Assembly: GCA_022495005.1 (NCBI GenBank)
Contig: JAGYXB010001614.1
Coordinates: 88,458-152,457 of the forward strand
Source of the DNA: Rhyacophila brunnea
Lineage: Eukaryota > Arthropoda > Insecta > Trichoptera > Rhyacophilidae
Length of the DNA stretch: 64,000 nucleotides
Reading direction: 5' to 3'
This document shows, one piece after another, positions 33,618 through 43,685 of this stretch (position 1 is its first letter; every line of letters starts with the position of its first letter). The translations under genes and the position numbers were made by a program. The notes under the pieces are model-generated. The model had not been told where the DNA came from and ran no database searches. It saw only the letters and a list, made by a program, of their open reading frames with translations.

Positions 33618-33776
33618 CTATAATACTGAATACACATAATTTTAAAAGATTTCATGCATATACACACTAGAAAAAATCGTTTATGTAGAAAAAAATACGA
33701 CGCCCAACGGGACTTGAACCTGTATCATTCTGCTGGATTCGCGCCAGTATGTTTTACCATTAAACTACGGGCGCCT
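33618..33776 (-). repeat. tRNA-derived SINE, family S2, with near-complete tRNA-like head
   Basis: On the minus strand, GGCGCCCGTAGTTTAATGGT starts a tRNA-like fold: a seven-pair acceptor stem (GGCGCCC with GGGCGTC), an anticodon-like stem CTGG/CCAG and a consensus B box GGTTCAAGTCC. The loop lacks the invariant T before the anticodon and the T stem has a mismatch. The S2 body follows (AAAATTATGTGTATTCAG), so it is a SINE head rather than a working tRNA gene. Confidence 0.75.
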
Positions 33777-34905
33777 TAGATAATTAAGACGATTTTAACT
33801 AGTAGTTGTTACATTAAATGCATAGGCGTATCTATTCAAGGATTTTTCGATTGGATATGTGAGGTTGCTATTTAGGACATATTTTATTTAGTACAGAAGA
33901 ATACACTAAAATTAGGCGTGTAATATTCTTCAACGTTTTAAACAAAAAAAAAAAATGATAATTAGTAAACACATGTATTTAGTAGAGAATATTTAGGTAC
34001 TCAAATGTATACAAAGGATTTTCGAATTAATATAATTTCATTTTCTTGGGTAGCAAAGGTTCATGAAACATTATTTAAAAGAAAATTTCAACAATAGAAA
34101 ATTTGAATAAAATATTTCCTTATATAAAAAACCTTTTTAGTAAGATAACAATACAGCTACCTTCTTAAAGAAAATCATTTTAAACAATATGCACATTATT
34201 TTCATGCGTATTTTATCATTATGATGTAATACTCATTATATTATTTATTATATGGCAAGAATTTACAGTACCTAATTGGGTACCTAGCCGCGTTACCAAA
34301 CGTCACGATTTTTGCAGGACGTCCCGTTTTTAAGCAACAATAGATTGTCCCGCATTAACAGCTAAATTCACGAATATTCAACAAATACAAATAAGAAGTT
34401 TAGGTTAAGCTAATTTTATTTATTTTAATCATACCAATATCAAATTGCTGTATCAAACCGGTATTTTCTTAGATGAATTTCAAAAAGGTTAAACCGCCTC
34501 AATAGATTGTTATTATCATATAACTTGGACTGTTTTAAGGTTCCGATTTGGCTATATGCTTAATAATAAACTACACACCCTCACTTGATAATATGAAAAT
34601 AGTTCTGACTGACGTCATCCGCGTACTTATTTACAATACGTATGTATGTTTTGTATGCGTGAAAAATACTTTAAATCACAATACGCTCCTTGCTTAAGCT
34701 GTGTCGATAGTAGTATATCATACGTCAAACGAAACCATCTGTTATATGAATACGACCACATAAATTTTATAATACGTACATACAGCTGATGACTCTGTTG
34801 GTGGCCTAAATAAGAAAATAAACCAACTCCATAGAATATAATAGAATGTAATTAGGTATAATAGAAATGAATACGGTAATAGGTAATTAAAGTTAGCTAT
34901 TTCTT
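33777..34905. other. Unassigned AT-rich DNA
   Basis: No element is recognised. A patch around 34290-34350 (CGTCACGATTTTTGCAGGAC) may be a decayed element end. Confidence 0.2.
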
Positions 34906-35104
34906 TTATTCAACAAATAATTCACAAGATTTTAAGAATGTACCATTCTAATTATTGAACATACATAATTTTGAAAACACTCATGAAAAAATATAGCCAA
35001 TAGGAAAAGTCTTTTTTGAAAAAAGTAAGACACCGGGCAGGAATCGAACTTGCGTCTCTTGGGTATCGCGCCCTGTACGTTACCACTATGCTACGACTGC
35101 CATG
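34906..35104 (-). repeat. tRNA-derived SINE, family S2, full-length reference copy
   Basis: Minus strand, 5' to 3': tRNA-like head GGCAGTCGTAGCATAGTGGT with B box GTTCGATTCCTG, then body TTACTTTTTTCAAAAAAGAC, TTTTCCTATTGGCTATA, GAGTGTTTTCAAAATTATGT, and tail CTTGTGAATTATTTGTTGAA ending in AATAAAAGAAA. This copy defines the order used to recognise the others. A further body fragment in plus orientation lies at 35195-35260. Confidence 0.82.
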
Positions 35105-35390
35105 CTTAAATGCGACAAATTTTAACTATTGACCTTTTTAATACCTACCTACTCATAATCGTTGTCCAGATTGAGTTACGGTAGGTGATGTTTTAATTTT
35201 TTCAAAAAGATTTTTCCTATTAGCTATATTTTCTCAAGAGTGTTTTCAAACTTTTTTCTGAATAAGATAAGCTTAAATAATCGCCTTAGTAGTATAGAAT
35301 CTTCCGCCGCTGATTTTATATATTATAGTATATTATATAACTATCGTTACATTTAAATAAAGTATACAATACATATTAAAGATAGCGCTC

Positions 35391-35701
35391 CTGTGGGTCT
35401 ATTCTATACTTATCGAACACTAAATTGATAAATAGTATCAAACTTAGGGTAGGTTTGTATCAAAATATTAGCACTTATTGTAACAATTACACGAAGCCGG
35501 TTTTTATTGTTGCAATAAGTGCGATATTTTAACAGCAGCAAGATAGGTGCTGTTAAAATATAGCACTTATTGCAACAATAAAACCGGCTTCGTGTAATTG
35601 TTACAATAAGTGCTAATATTTTGATACAAACCTACCCTAAGTTTGATAATATTTTTCACTTTATCACTTTAGCGGTCGATAAGCATAGAATAGACCCATT
35701 G
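35391..35701. mobile_element. Long near-perfect palindromic element (P1)
   Basis: The left arm (35391-35538) and right arm (about 35547-35701) pair along their length. The inner ~95 bp, from CTTAGGGTAGGTTTGTATCA inward, are almost identical; the outer part (GGGTCTATTCTAT) is more diverged. The loop is only about 10 bp. Inside each arm is GCACTTATTGTAACAATTAC, and the same blocks occur in P2 at 47053. No transposase and no clear target duplication. Foldback MITE is the best description. Confidence 0.85.
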
Positions 35702-36175
35702 GTACATGTGAATATAATATACATAATATGTGTTTTTCTACCGGATTGGATAACATTTTTAGTGTGCATATAAACGCTTTTTAGCGCAGTGGACTCAAGA
35801 AATAATCCAGCTAAAAGCTCTTGCTAACTCTGTGTACAGTTTTACTGTTACGCCACTGATTCTCAAAAACAAAAAAAAACCATCAAGTAGATAACGTATT
35901 ATATGTTAGATATTCCATGTCACGCAAATTCACTTCAATAAGCATGTTTTAAAATGTCTTTAATAAAATTACTAAATGTTTTTTTATGTACTGTTCCGCT
36001 GTTTTATTATACATTAATACTGCAATAGATCGTGAGATATATAACAATAATTATTACTGTAGTATATATAGTACTAAGTATGGAAACAATCACATAACTC
36101 AAGTAACTGGCGGTATCTTAGGTCTGTCCAGATGGCGCGATTAAACTCGCGCGTAAAAACTCGCGTGCATTCCAG
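35702..36175. other. Unassigned AT-rich DNA
   Basis: Nothing is recognised. An ACGCCACTGA motif at about 35850 resembles a hAT end but has no partner. Confidence 0.2.
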
Positions 36176-36248
36176 GTAAAGCGCGTGTTTGAAAATGTAC
36201 CGTTTTAAAAAAAATCGGTTAGGTACATGTTCAAACACGCGCGTTAAC
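36176..36248. repeat. Strong GC-capped hairpin
   Basis: GCGCGTGTTTGAAAATGTAC at 36181 pairs with the reverse complement at 36222-36242 over 21 positions with one mismatch; the loop is about 20 AT-rich bases. Upstream are CGCGCG-containing direct repeats (AAACTCGCGCG, AAACTCGCGTG) at 36143-36167. It may be part of a decayed MITE. Confidence 0.7.
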
Positions 36249-36984
36249 ATGACCTTACTCCCTACTTCATTTATCGTTTGTCAATTTGTGGCTACGGCCG
36301 TATGTTGTAGCTTAGCCATTGGGAAATGCCAATAGAAATGGCGTATTTCAAAAAAATACTACCTTATTCTTAGGTCAATAATTATTATGAAGCAAACATT
36401 ATTCGTAGGATGTTTACTACATTTGAATGGTCAAAGACATAGCTTATAATCAGTATCTTTAGAATTATCTTCAAATGTGTTAATCGTATCCATTTTTGAA
36501 TAATAAAATGCCTAATTCTTGTCAAATTTAGGATCACAAAGATTATAAAATATATTTTTTTATCGTAAGTATGTCACTTTATAATGTTAACATTAATTTT
36601 ACTAATGGTTTTGTAAATGCGTTTAAAAATTAATAAATCTAAACAATCTTAACACCACTTCGCATGGACGTACTGAAATATGACTATATTCTAAAACATT
36701 AGAGCGAGAAGTTTAAAAGAGTACTATTTTATGTAATAAAAATACTTTATGCAGTCATAAAATATTTAAAAATAAAAATCTAAAGGATAATAAGGCTTCA
36801 AAATTATATAAATAGATTATCTACAACGTTTAAGGAATGTCCAGGGTTATGCTCTGAAAATTCCATAAAAGATCCATTTTGACCTGCGCTGAGCATGTAG
36901 GCCGTTAAATAATAATAAAAACTAAATGCCTCAAATATACAACTTATAGAATTGTCGCGATAAATTAAAATATTTTGAAAAATA
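36249..36984. other. Unassigned AT-rich DNA
   Basis: Nothing is recognised. Confidence 0.2.
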
Positions 36985-37345
36985 ATAAATTCATAGTAAA
37001 TATTTCCAATTATTCTATAACTATTGATCGATTGTTGATAGTAGATACATCCAACAATAATTAATGTTGCATTTTAGAGACAGTTTCTTGTACCCGGACG
37101 TATAGTATTTGTAAAAATAAGCAGTTCTAAAATATTTTAATATATGGATATAAAGATCAACATAATAATAATGTATGTAGGTACTTTAGGTTGCGATAAA
37201 ATAGTGTTTTAAATAGATTTTAATAGCTATAATTTTTATTCATAGGTAGCTACTTCTTTTTTTTAATATGTTTTGACGAATACCAGTTCACATACAGTAA
37301 GAAATACCGGTATTGATATATTCATTCGGTATTGCAATCTCTACA
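36985..37345. mobile_element. Right-hand part of the AGGGATTGCAATACCGG hAT MITE
   Basis: Colinear with the right half of the MITE at 13613-14319: ATTTCCAATTATTCTATAAC, AGATCAACATAATAATAATG, TTTAAATAGATTTTAATAGC, GAAATACCGGTATTGATATA and the end CATTCGGTATTGCAATC. The left end and target duplication are lost. Confidence 0.72.
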
Positions 37346-37734
37346 TGTGATCTCATTGGTCCGTCCAAATGTAATCGCCGCGAGTGACATCTCGTGCGCG
37401 GTCGAGGTACAGATGACTTCATTGAGCTGTCCACATGCAGTCCACATGACAAGCTCTAAGTGACGAGTGTTCGCCGTTTTCGGTGTACCTTCCCGATATT
37501 TGTTCAGCCTCGCTTTTGGCAGGTAATTTGTTAAAATAATTATTATTGTAATAATTATACAAGTACCTTACAAATTTTTACATAATATAGAAATAAACTT
37601 AATATTGAAGACATAGCAGCTAACTCTTATAACTAAACCAAACCACAATCGACAAACATATTCGTATATTTATAAAATATTTAAAATTACGCATACATAT
37701 TTTTAGATATTCAATAAATAGAAGAATATTTTTT
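37346..37734. other. Single-copy-looking DNA with a GC-richer block at 37360-37520
   Basis: The block contains several CpG-rich words (GCCGCGAGTGACATCTCGTG) and the related words GTCCACATGCAGTCCACATG. No gene is recognised. Confidence 0.25.
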
Positions 37735-38005
37735 ATCGATTCTGGTTTGGTTTACGTATGGCTTAGTGAATTTAAAAAATCTAACCATCACCATCTGTAA
37801 TATGTATTCTTAATTCAATGAAAACAAATAAGTGTCACTGAAAAACTGCGTACTATTTTTGTTATATCGCCCATAGCATACCTAAATTATTATGGTTTGG
37901 CTTAGGCAAGGTTTAATTAAATTTTAAAAGCTAGTCACTATCACAAAGTTTAGTGTGCAATATGTAGGTCGGATCTTAACAGCCTACCTCCACCCCTCGC
38001 CACTG
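37735..38005. repeat. Repeat family H, copy 1, with internal duplication
   Basis: It shares TTCTTAATTCAATGAAAACA and ACAGCCTACCTCCACCC...GCCACTG with 47545-47734. The right end in reverse complement starts CAGTGGCGAGGGGTGGAGG, a hAT-like end. No left end was found. Two diverged halves (around 37750-37860 and 37890-37980) suggest internal tandem duplication. Confidence 0.5.
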
Positions 38006-38302
38006 GTATCCATACAACATCATTAAAAAAAATATAGAATCAATCCATAACAATATAATAATATATTATTATATGGCCTCACTTCAAATATTAACTTGAT
38101 TATCCAAAATAAAAAAAAAGTTTCTGGATGATTCCAAGATCTACAAATTAATGGATAATAATAATAAAAAAATGTCATGAATATATTTATATGCAACTAT
38201 ATTATGAATTGATTGATATAAATACTAGCGTTTACGTGCTGAAACTCTTTTATATATAAACTTGTTGGTTGATACTTTAAGTGGAATAGTTTTCAAAGGG
38301 TT

Positions 38303-38548
38303 TTGAATTTACAAAGTTTCGAAAGCCGCCTACAAAATGTAGTACCGATAACAGAGCGTACGGGAAGAGTTTCTTTTCTCTCTAGCAAAATTAAGTCAGC
38401 GAGTACTCGACAATTAGACTCCCTCTATCACCCGATAATTGAAACTGGGGATGAAACGGATCAACACACATCTTCTAAAACATCAGAGTGCCTAGATATT
38501 TTTTGCCACTTAACTAATTTAATAGTAAATAACCATATTATGAATTAA
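38303..38548 (+). other. Unrecognised reading frame, possible exon or gene relic
   Basis: The frame gives 81 residues and is unusual for this window because its composition is balanced and hydrophilic (SFESRLQNVVPITERTGRVS; then Ser-, Thr- and Asp-rich, IETGDETDQHTSS). Most other frames here are AT-driven hydrophobic strings. A stop codon lies just upstream, and the first residue uses a non-ATG codon, so if coding it would be a partial exon entered through an acceptor near 38303. No domain or family is recognised. Confidence 0.3.
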
Positions 38549-38589
38549 GTGTTTTAATTATTTATTTAAGTTTTATTTGTCAATTTTTC

Positions 38590-39060
38590 AGTCAGCTAAA
38601 GCTTTCAGCGTAGAAGAAGTGCCGACATGAAATCGGTTTGTTTGAGTAGCCTTAGCATAGAAAGTAAGGCAAATAAGAGTGGTGGCGCTTTTAGCAGTGG
38701 ACTGTAAATTTTAAGGTGATGGTGCATTCCGGATCTACGGTGTGCGGCTTAACAGGATGCCAGATACTGACCTTTTATGATGTTGATGATGGCTCCGTGG
38801 TCTGGTTGCACTTTCACTCGCGCGGTATGGTTTGTTGGGTTATCCGGTGCATGACACTTGATGGTACACTGTTGATGTATGATATGTGTATATGAGGTTG
38901 ATGAATGATGAGAGCCGGTATTACGGCTTGCCAGGTATTCAGAGTATCACTTGGACGACGATCACACTATATCAAGCTGACCCGGCCGCGGCCCACGAAC
39001 AACTTCAGAATCAGTCTGTACAATAATTGAATTAAACAATAAACTGTAGTTTAGCAGTAA
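38590..39060. other. Moderately GC-rich, single-copy-looking block
   Basis: About 470 bp with higher G+C than the flanks, including CTGACCCGGCCGCGGCCCAC at about 38978. TTGATGATG and similar near-repeats occur. AATAAACTGTAGTTTAGCAG follows at about 39038 and faintly recalls the polyadenylation-like block of R4 copies. It could be a solo LTR of another family, or regulatory DNA. Confidence 0.3.
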
Positions 39061-41566
39061 TAGACTAACACGCACACCAGTTATCTTGAGCTAACTCTTG
39101 AATCACTCTTTATAACGTCGTCTGGTCTTGTGACAATAATAAAAATGGGGATTTGAGTAGGTGGCACAATTGGCCCAACCAAAGAGTATCGGTATGCTGG
39201 CGCTGGAGCGACCATGTAAAGGCTCAGACACATGACACTGCAATTTACGTGCAATTGTAATTTGTTCATTAATTGAAAATAATTGTAAATTGTAATCCAA
39301 TGTATTTGAATTCAAGTAAGACCTGCATCGTCGCAGTGTCGTCGTCGTGTTTCTTAACCCTAACCGTGATTACTGAGTACAGGTTTCAGTCTGTCCTGAG
39401 ATTATCAAAAGACCGTGGTGGGTGAAAACTCTTGATAACGTATAAGATTACTGCATTTTAAAGTATACACGATCATCTGCGTATACGAGAATGACAAATT
39501 GATCAAATTAATATCGTGTCTAAATTGGGTTTGTCATATTTACTATATTGAATAATGAATGCCATTGTATTTTAACAAAATATTTTATTTTTAATGTATC
39601 ATTTTTGACTGATGTCTTACATTTCCGATAAAAATACACAGCTGAAAAAATATACCCTCTAAAAGAGGTGAGGGGAAGCTAAAATATTTTAAACACCTTA
39701 CATATTATTCTCGTAAACTTTTATAAACAACATTGATGACTTTAATGATGTTAGCTATCCACTATTCTTATTGAAAAAACATTGTATAAATTTAAATATT
39801 TATTATATGCAGCTTTAAGTACTTAACTACGTTAACTTTCAGAAAAGCAGGGTAATTGAATTATTTATTTTTGATCAGAGAAAATATTACAATTTTTCAC
39901 TTAAATAATATTGTATATATCTGAAGATTGAAAACTGTCATATCGTCTCTGTTCTGGCAGAACACACTAACTGGAGAATACTAGTTTTGAGTAATTTGAC
40001 TTTGAAGTTGTTAAAATGTTTGAAATGGTCTATCATGTGAGTTTATTAAGTAATCGTAAAAAGGATGACTTTAAAATAACGACTGTTTATTTATTAAGAA
40101 GGCTTCCAGACGGTAAATTTTGAAAAAAAGGAATATTTTGGTATAACTAACTAAATATGTCATTTTTGCGAATTAGTGTCTTCTGCCAGAACAGTGACGA
40201 ATTATTATGTATCAATTGGTAATATTCCATTGAAGCGGACAAGGCCGGTTTTGATAATTACTAAACTACGTGAAATAAGTAGATGCAGATTTTTTTTTTG
40301 TATATTGTATGAATGTAATTTTAAATAATAAGTACAACAGATTATATTATAAATAATAATAATTATTATTAACACCATTAAATGCATACTTTTTCTCTGT
40401 CCACAATTAAGCTACAGAAAAGGCTGCGTAGAGAGTTAGTATTATAATAAATTAAATAGGAAGGTACTGAGAAATTAATTTATTGAAAAATTAGAACGCC
40501 TTAAAAACGACATTATCAATAACAAATTTAATGACCTTTTCTCTGAAAGCTCCCCATCAATCGAAGATTTGTAATCAATTAAAGCGTCTCGAAAGCTTTG
40601 ACAAAAACCCATTTAACAAAGTCGACACCATTAATTAGGACAAGCCCTATGAATATTTACACAAGCAATTATTTTCATTTGCTAATCTTCCAAAATCACC
40701 CCCCAACTCCCACATCCACCCCCACTTTCTTTCATCCCCGAGTAAATACAAGAAATAGGGGCTGTAAATAACCCGATCATTTGGCTTTCTGTTGATTTTC
40801 TTTGGTTCTGTTTTATGTTTCCACCGGGCAAACACTCTGCCAAGACGATGTAATTTCGTATTATTTTGTGTGTATTTATTATATGCTTGTTAAAAATAAA
40901 ATTGTACAATTGAACGGCAATGTTTTGCGAGTTCCGTTTAAATATTTTCATCCGTCGACTCATTCAGTGGAATAAATCAAATACACGAAGCCTCTTGACT
41001 TGGTTTCATAATATTATACAACATATGACAAATATTCACGTTAGCATCAATACATTTATTAAATTTAGGTAGATAGCAGTGGTCTATGGTCCATAGATAA
41101 TGTATATAAGAATTTTCTCCTGGAATCAGGCGCGCGCGATACAAGGGTGTGCGCTCTCTATGTGAAAAACACGATTTTGAAAATGATATATCACTGAAAA
41201 TGTCAACTTCTATTAGAAAATGGTCGATTTAAATTGAATAGATTTCGGGAATGCATACATTTGATATCCAAAGCACTGCCACCTGGTTATTAATCGTCTT
41301 TAAATAGATATCTAAACAATAAAATTGTCATCAGTTTGTCTCGATCTGAGTTTATTTTATTTATTTAATTTCACGTTTGGAAAAGCGGACTCCCACAACA
41401 AAGACGTATGCCCATACAAGCATATAAGTAATATATAAGGTTTTGACTGGCACGTGTCAATCAAAAGAAAAACAATGATAGAGAACGGGAGGCAAGAGTG
41501 AAGGGGCGTATTACGTCTCTACCTTTTTATTTAAGCGTTATGATGATACGCTTGAATATATTTTTT
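39061..41566. other. Unassigned DNA
   Basis: Two and a half kilobases without a recognised element. Overlapping minus-strand frames at 39081-39315 and 40647-40963 are not recognised. A C-rich tract lies at 40696-40735 (CACCCCCCAACTCCCACATC). Confidence 0.25.
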
Positions 41567-41640
41567 TGATTCAACAAATAATTCAAAAGATTTAAAAATG
41601 TAAATAACATTCTTTGTTGAACATACACATTTTAAAAACA
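41567..41640 (-). repeat. S2 SINE tail fragment
   Basis: TTCAACAAATAATTCAAAAG and GTTGAACATACACATTTTAA match the S2 3' tail on the minus strand. No tRNA-like head follows. Confidence 0.5.
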
Positions 41641-42084
41641 ATGGAATTAGGAATCAAGAAGTGCCTAATTTTTGCACCTTGATTCAAACCACAAAAGCCT
41701 ATTGGTAATTTGGAGGATGTTAGTTGATATAAAAGTGGAACGGATGACTGTGATGATGATAATAATTAAATTTAACGTACATTTGCCATACTTTTGACAA
41801 TGATGATATAGACGTCAAAAACAAAAGGTTTCATTATAATCGTGTGTTCGCTACAAATGCTCATTTTTCCTAATAAATGTTCCTCGGCATTTCGGGATCG
41901 TTTCAGAGGCCAATCTCTTAAGAAGGGCCTGGAAGAAAAACTACGCGCTGCCAACCTAAAAACTATTACAATAACATACAACCACAAAAGTCTTAAACAC
42001 TATAAATAATATGCTAAACTTAAATTAAATGGGGTCGATAGCAATTGACTTTAATGTAGCTTCAAATTTTAGAAGTTTTTTCTG

Positions 42085-42565
42085 CTATGTCCTCCTCTTA
42101 GCAGGAGCATATGCATATCACGCGGTGCCTCCATGAATCCCTGTCACCAGCCAGATTTCTTGCGTCGTTCCAGGTTATACCAACATCCCGTAGCTACGCC
42201 GTATACACTATATTTATAGTATTTAGCGGCCATCCAGGATGCTAGAATCCGGTTGGCTTGAAGAACAGGCAAGCCAGATTGAGATCATATTCTGACACCT
42301 GCAGTACGTGGCCAACGTCACCTCCTGACTATCAGCGTGATGGTAGGCTGCTTGGTACGTTCTCTAATCTTCTTGGTACTCCTAAAGTCATCCCACCACA
42401 CACCCAGTATCTGTCGCAAACATCTGTTCTCGAAGCTAAGTGTACAGTTGCTCTGAGCCTTTGTAAAGTACTGTAAAGCAGCACCTTCAATATGCAAATG
42501 TTGAATAGGTGGCATTTTGTTTTAACCGAGTACAATCGTGCGTCCCAAACTTTCCGTATCGAGTT
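42085..42565 (-). pseudogene. Non-LTR retrotransposon reverse transcriptase C-terminus (RTE/CR1-type tail), copy 2
   Basis: The minus strand carries the same tail as 19690-20195 with more damage: YSVKTKCHLFNICILKVLLY, then after a frameshift SFENRCLRQILGVWWDDFRS, and further GHVL-region remnants. At least two frame changes and a small deletion are evident. The right border is near TCCGTATCGAGTTGAA, the same place as in copy 1, so both are truncated at nearly the same point. Confidence 0.78.
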
Positions 42566-43307
42566 GAATATTGCGAGATACTTTTTAAAGTAGGTAACTA
42601 TGGAGATAATAGGACGTTGGTAGTTACTTGTCAGTAAATTTATAAATAGCTAAAACTTTTAGATACATAGTATTACAAAACGATGCCTTCGTTAATGTAT
42701 TACTGTTTTATTGATAAATCTATAAATTCGCTTAGTACGGTGTCATTATCATTGCTCTAAAGTCATTCTGTAATAAAGATAATAACGTATTTAAATAAAG
42801 TACAAAACTTTTTTAAATACTCCCATATACAAAATAAATGTGTGACAAAGAACATGTCACTAGAATATAAAATAATTGGGTTTCTAAAAGTACCTACGTA
42901 AAGCTTTTATACTTAAAAAGCACAAATCATTAGTCTCTTTAATACATCCAACATTTCAGCTTTTAATAGGCAATTTTAGTTAGCCCTATAAAAAGGCGCA
43001 TAGCCTTAGGGCAAAAATCTTTCAAAAGTCATTCCACCCACGATGTCATTTATGCCTAGAAGTTGTATCCCTTCTCTGAATAGGAAATGTGAAAAGGAAA
43101 ATTTTATTATTTTTCTATTTGTGTTTTGTCAGCATGCCTATTTTATCCTAATGGGCTTTTTGTTTTATTTTAATTAATTTGTAAACATAATAGGTACCTA
43201 TTTAAGTGATTCATTTTGTTCTTCTATATTTTTATCAATACTAGTATGAATCAATCGATTTATTAAAATATTTTTATTTCGAAAATTCCATTAAATTTTG
43301 TATGTTA
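42566..43307. other. Unassigned AT-rich DNA
   Basis: Nothing is recognised. Confidence 0.2.
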
Positions 43308-43683
43308 CTGCGTGGTGTCGCAGATTTACGACATTAGGAAATCTTACATTTCAGTATGACAAAATACATAAACAAATGATAACAATTATAAAAAACTAAT
43401 GTTAACACCTTATTTGATGTGTAGATATTTTTATTGAAACAATTTAAATTTATTTACAAATGCGGATTTTTGCGTATATACGAATTTGTCAACTATCAAT
43501 GCGGAGACTATAATGCAGAAATGCTTTATTTCTTGAAATGTCCAAACAAAATCGGTTAAGTAGGATGTTTATGGTAAAACAGTTTTCTAGGCATCGAAAA
43601 AGGATATTATTTGATAATTTACACCGATGGCATTGGCTTTATCGAAATAGTTTGAAATGTCGCAAATTTACGACACTATGCAG
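43308..43683. mobile_element. MITE with 28-bp inverted ends and TA target (mariner-like)
   Basis: The left end CTGCGTGGTGTCGCAGATTT and the reverse complement of the right end CTGCATAGTGTCGTAAATTT match for about 28 bp with a few differences. The element is bounded by TA on both sides (43306-43307 and 43684-43685), the target used by Tc1/mariner elements. It is 376 bp long and has no transposase. Confidence 0.72.
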
Positions 43684-43685
43684 TA

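Noticed and set aside
33700..33776. Possible functional tRNA on the minus strand
   Set aside because: The acceptor stem is good, but the base before the anticodon is not T, the T stem has a mismatch and an S2 SINE body follows. Interpreted as a SINE head.
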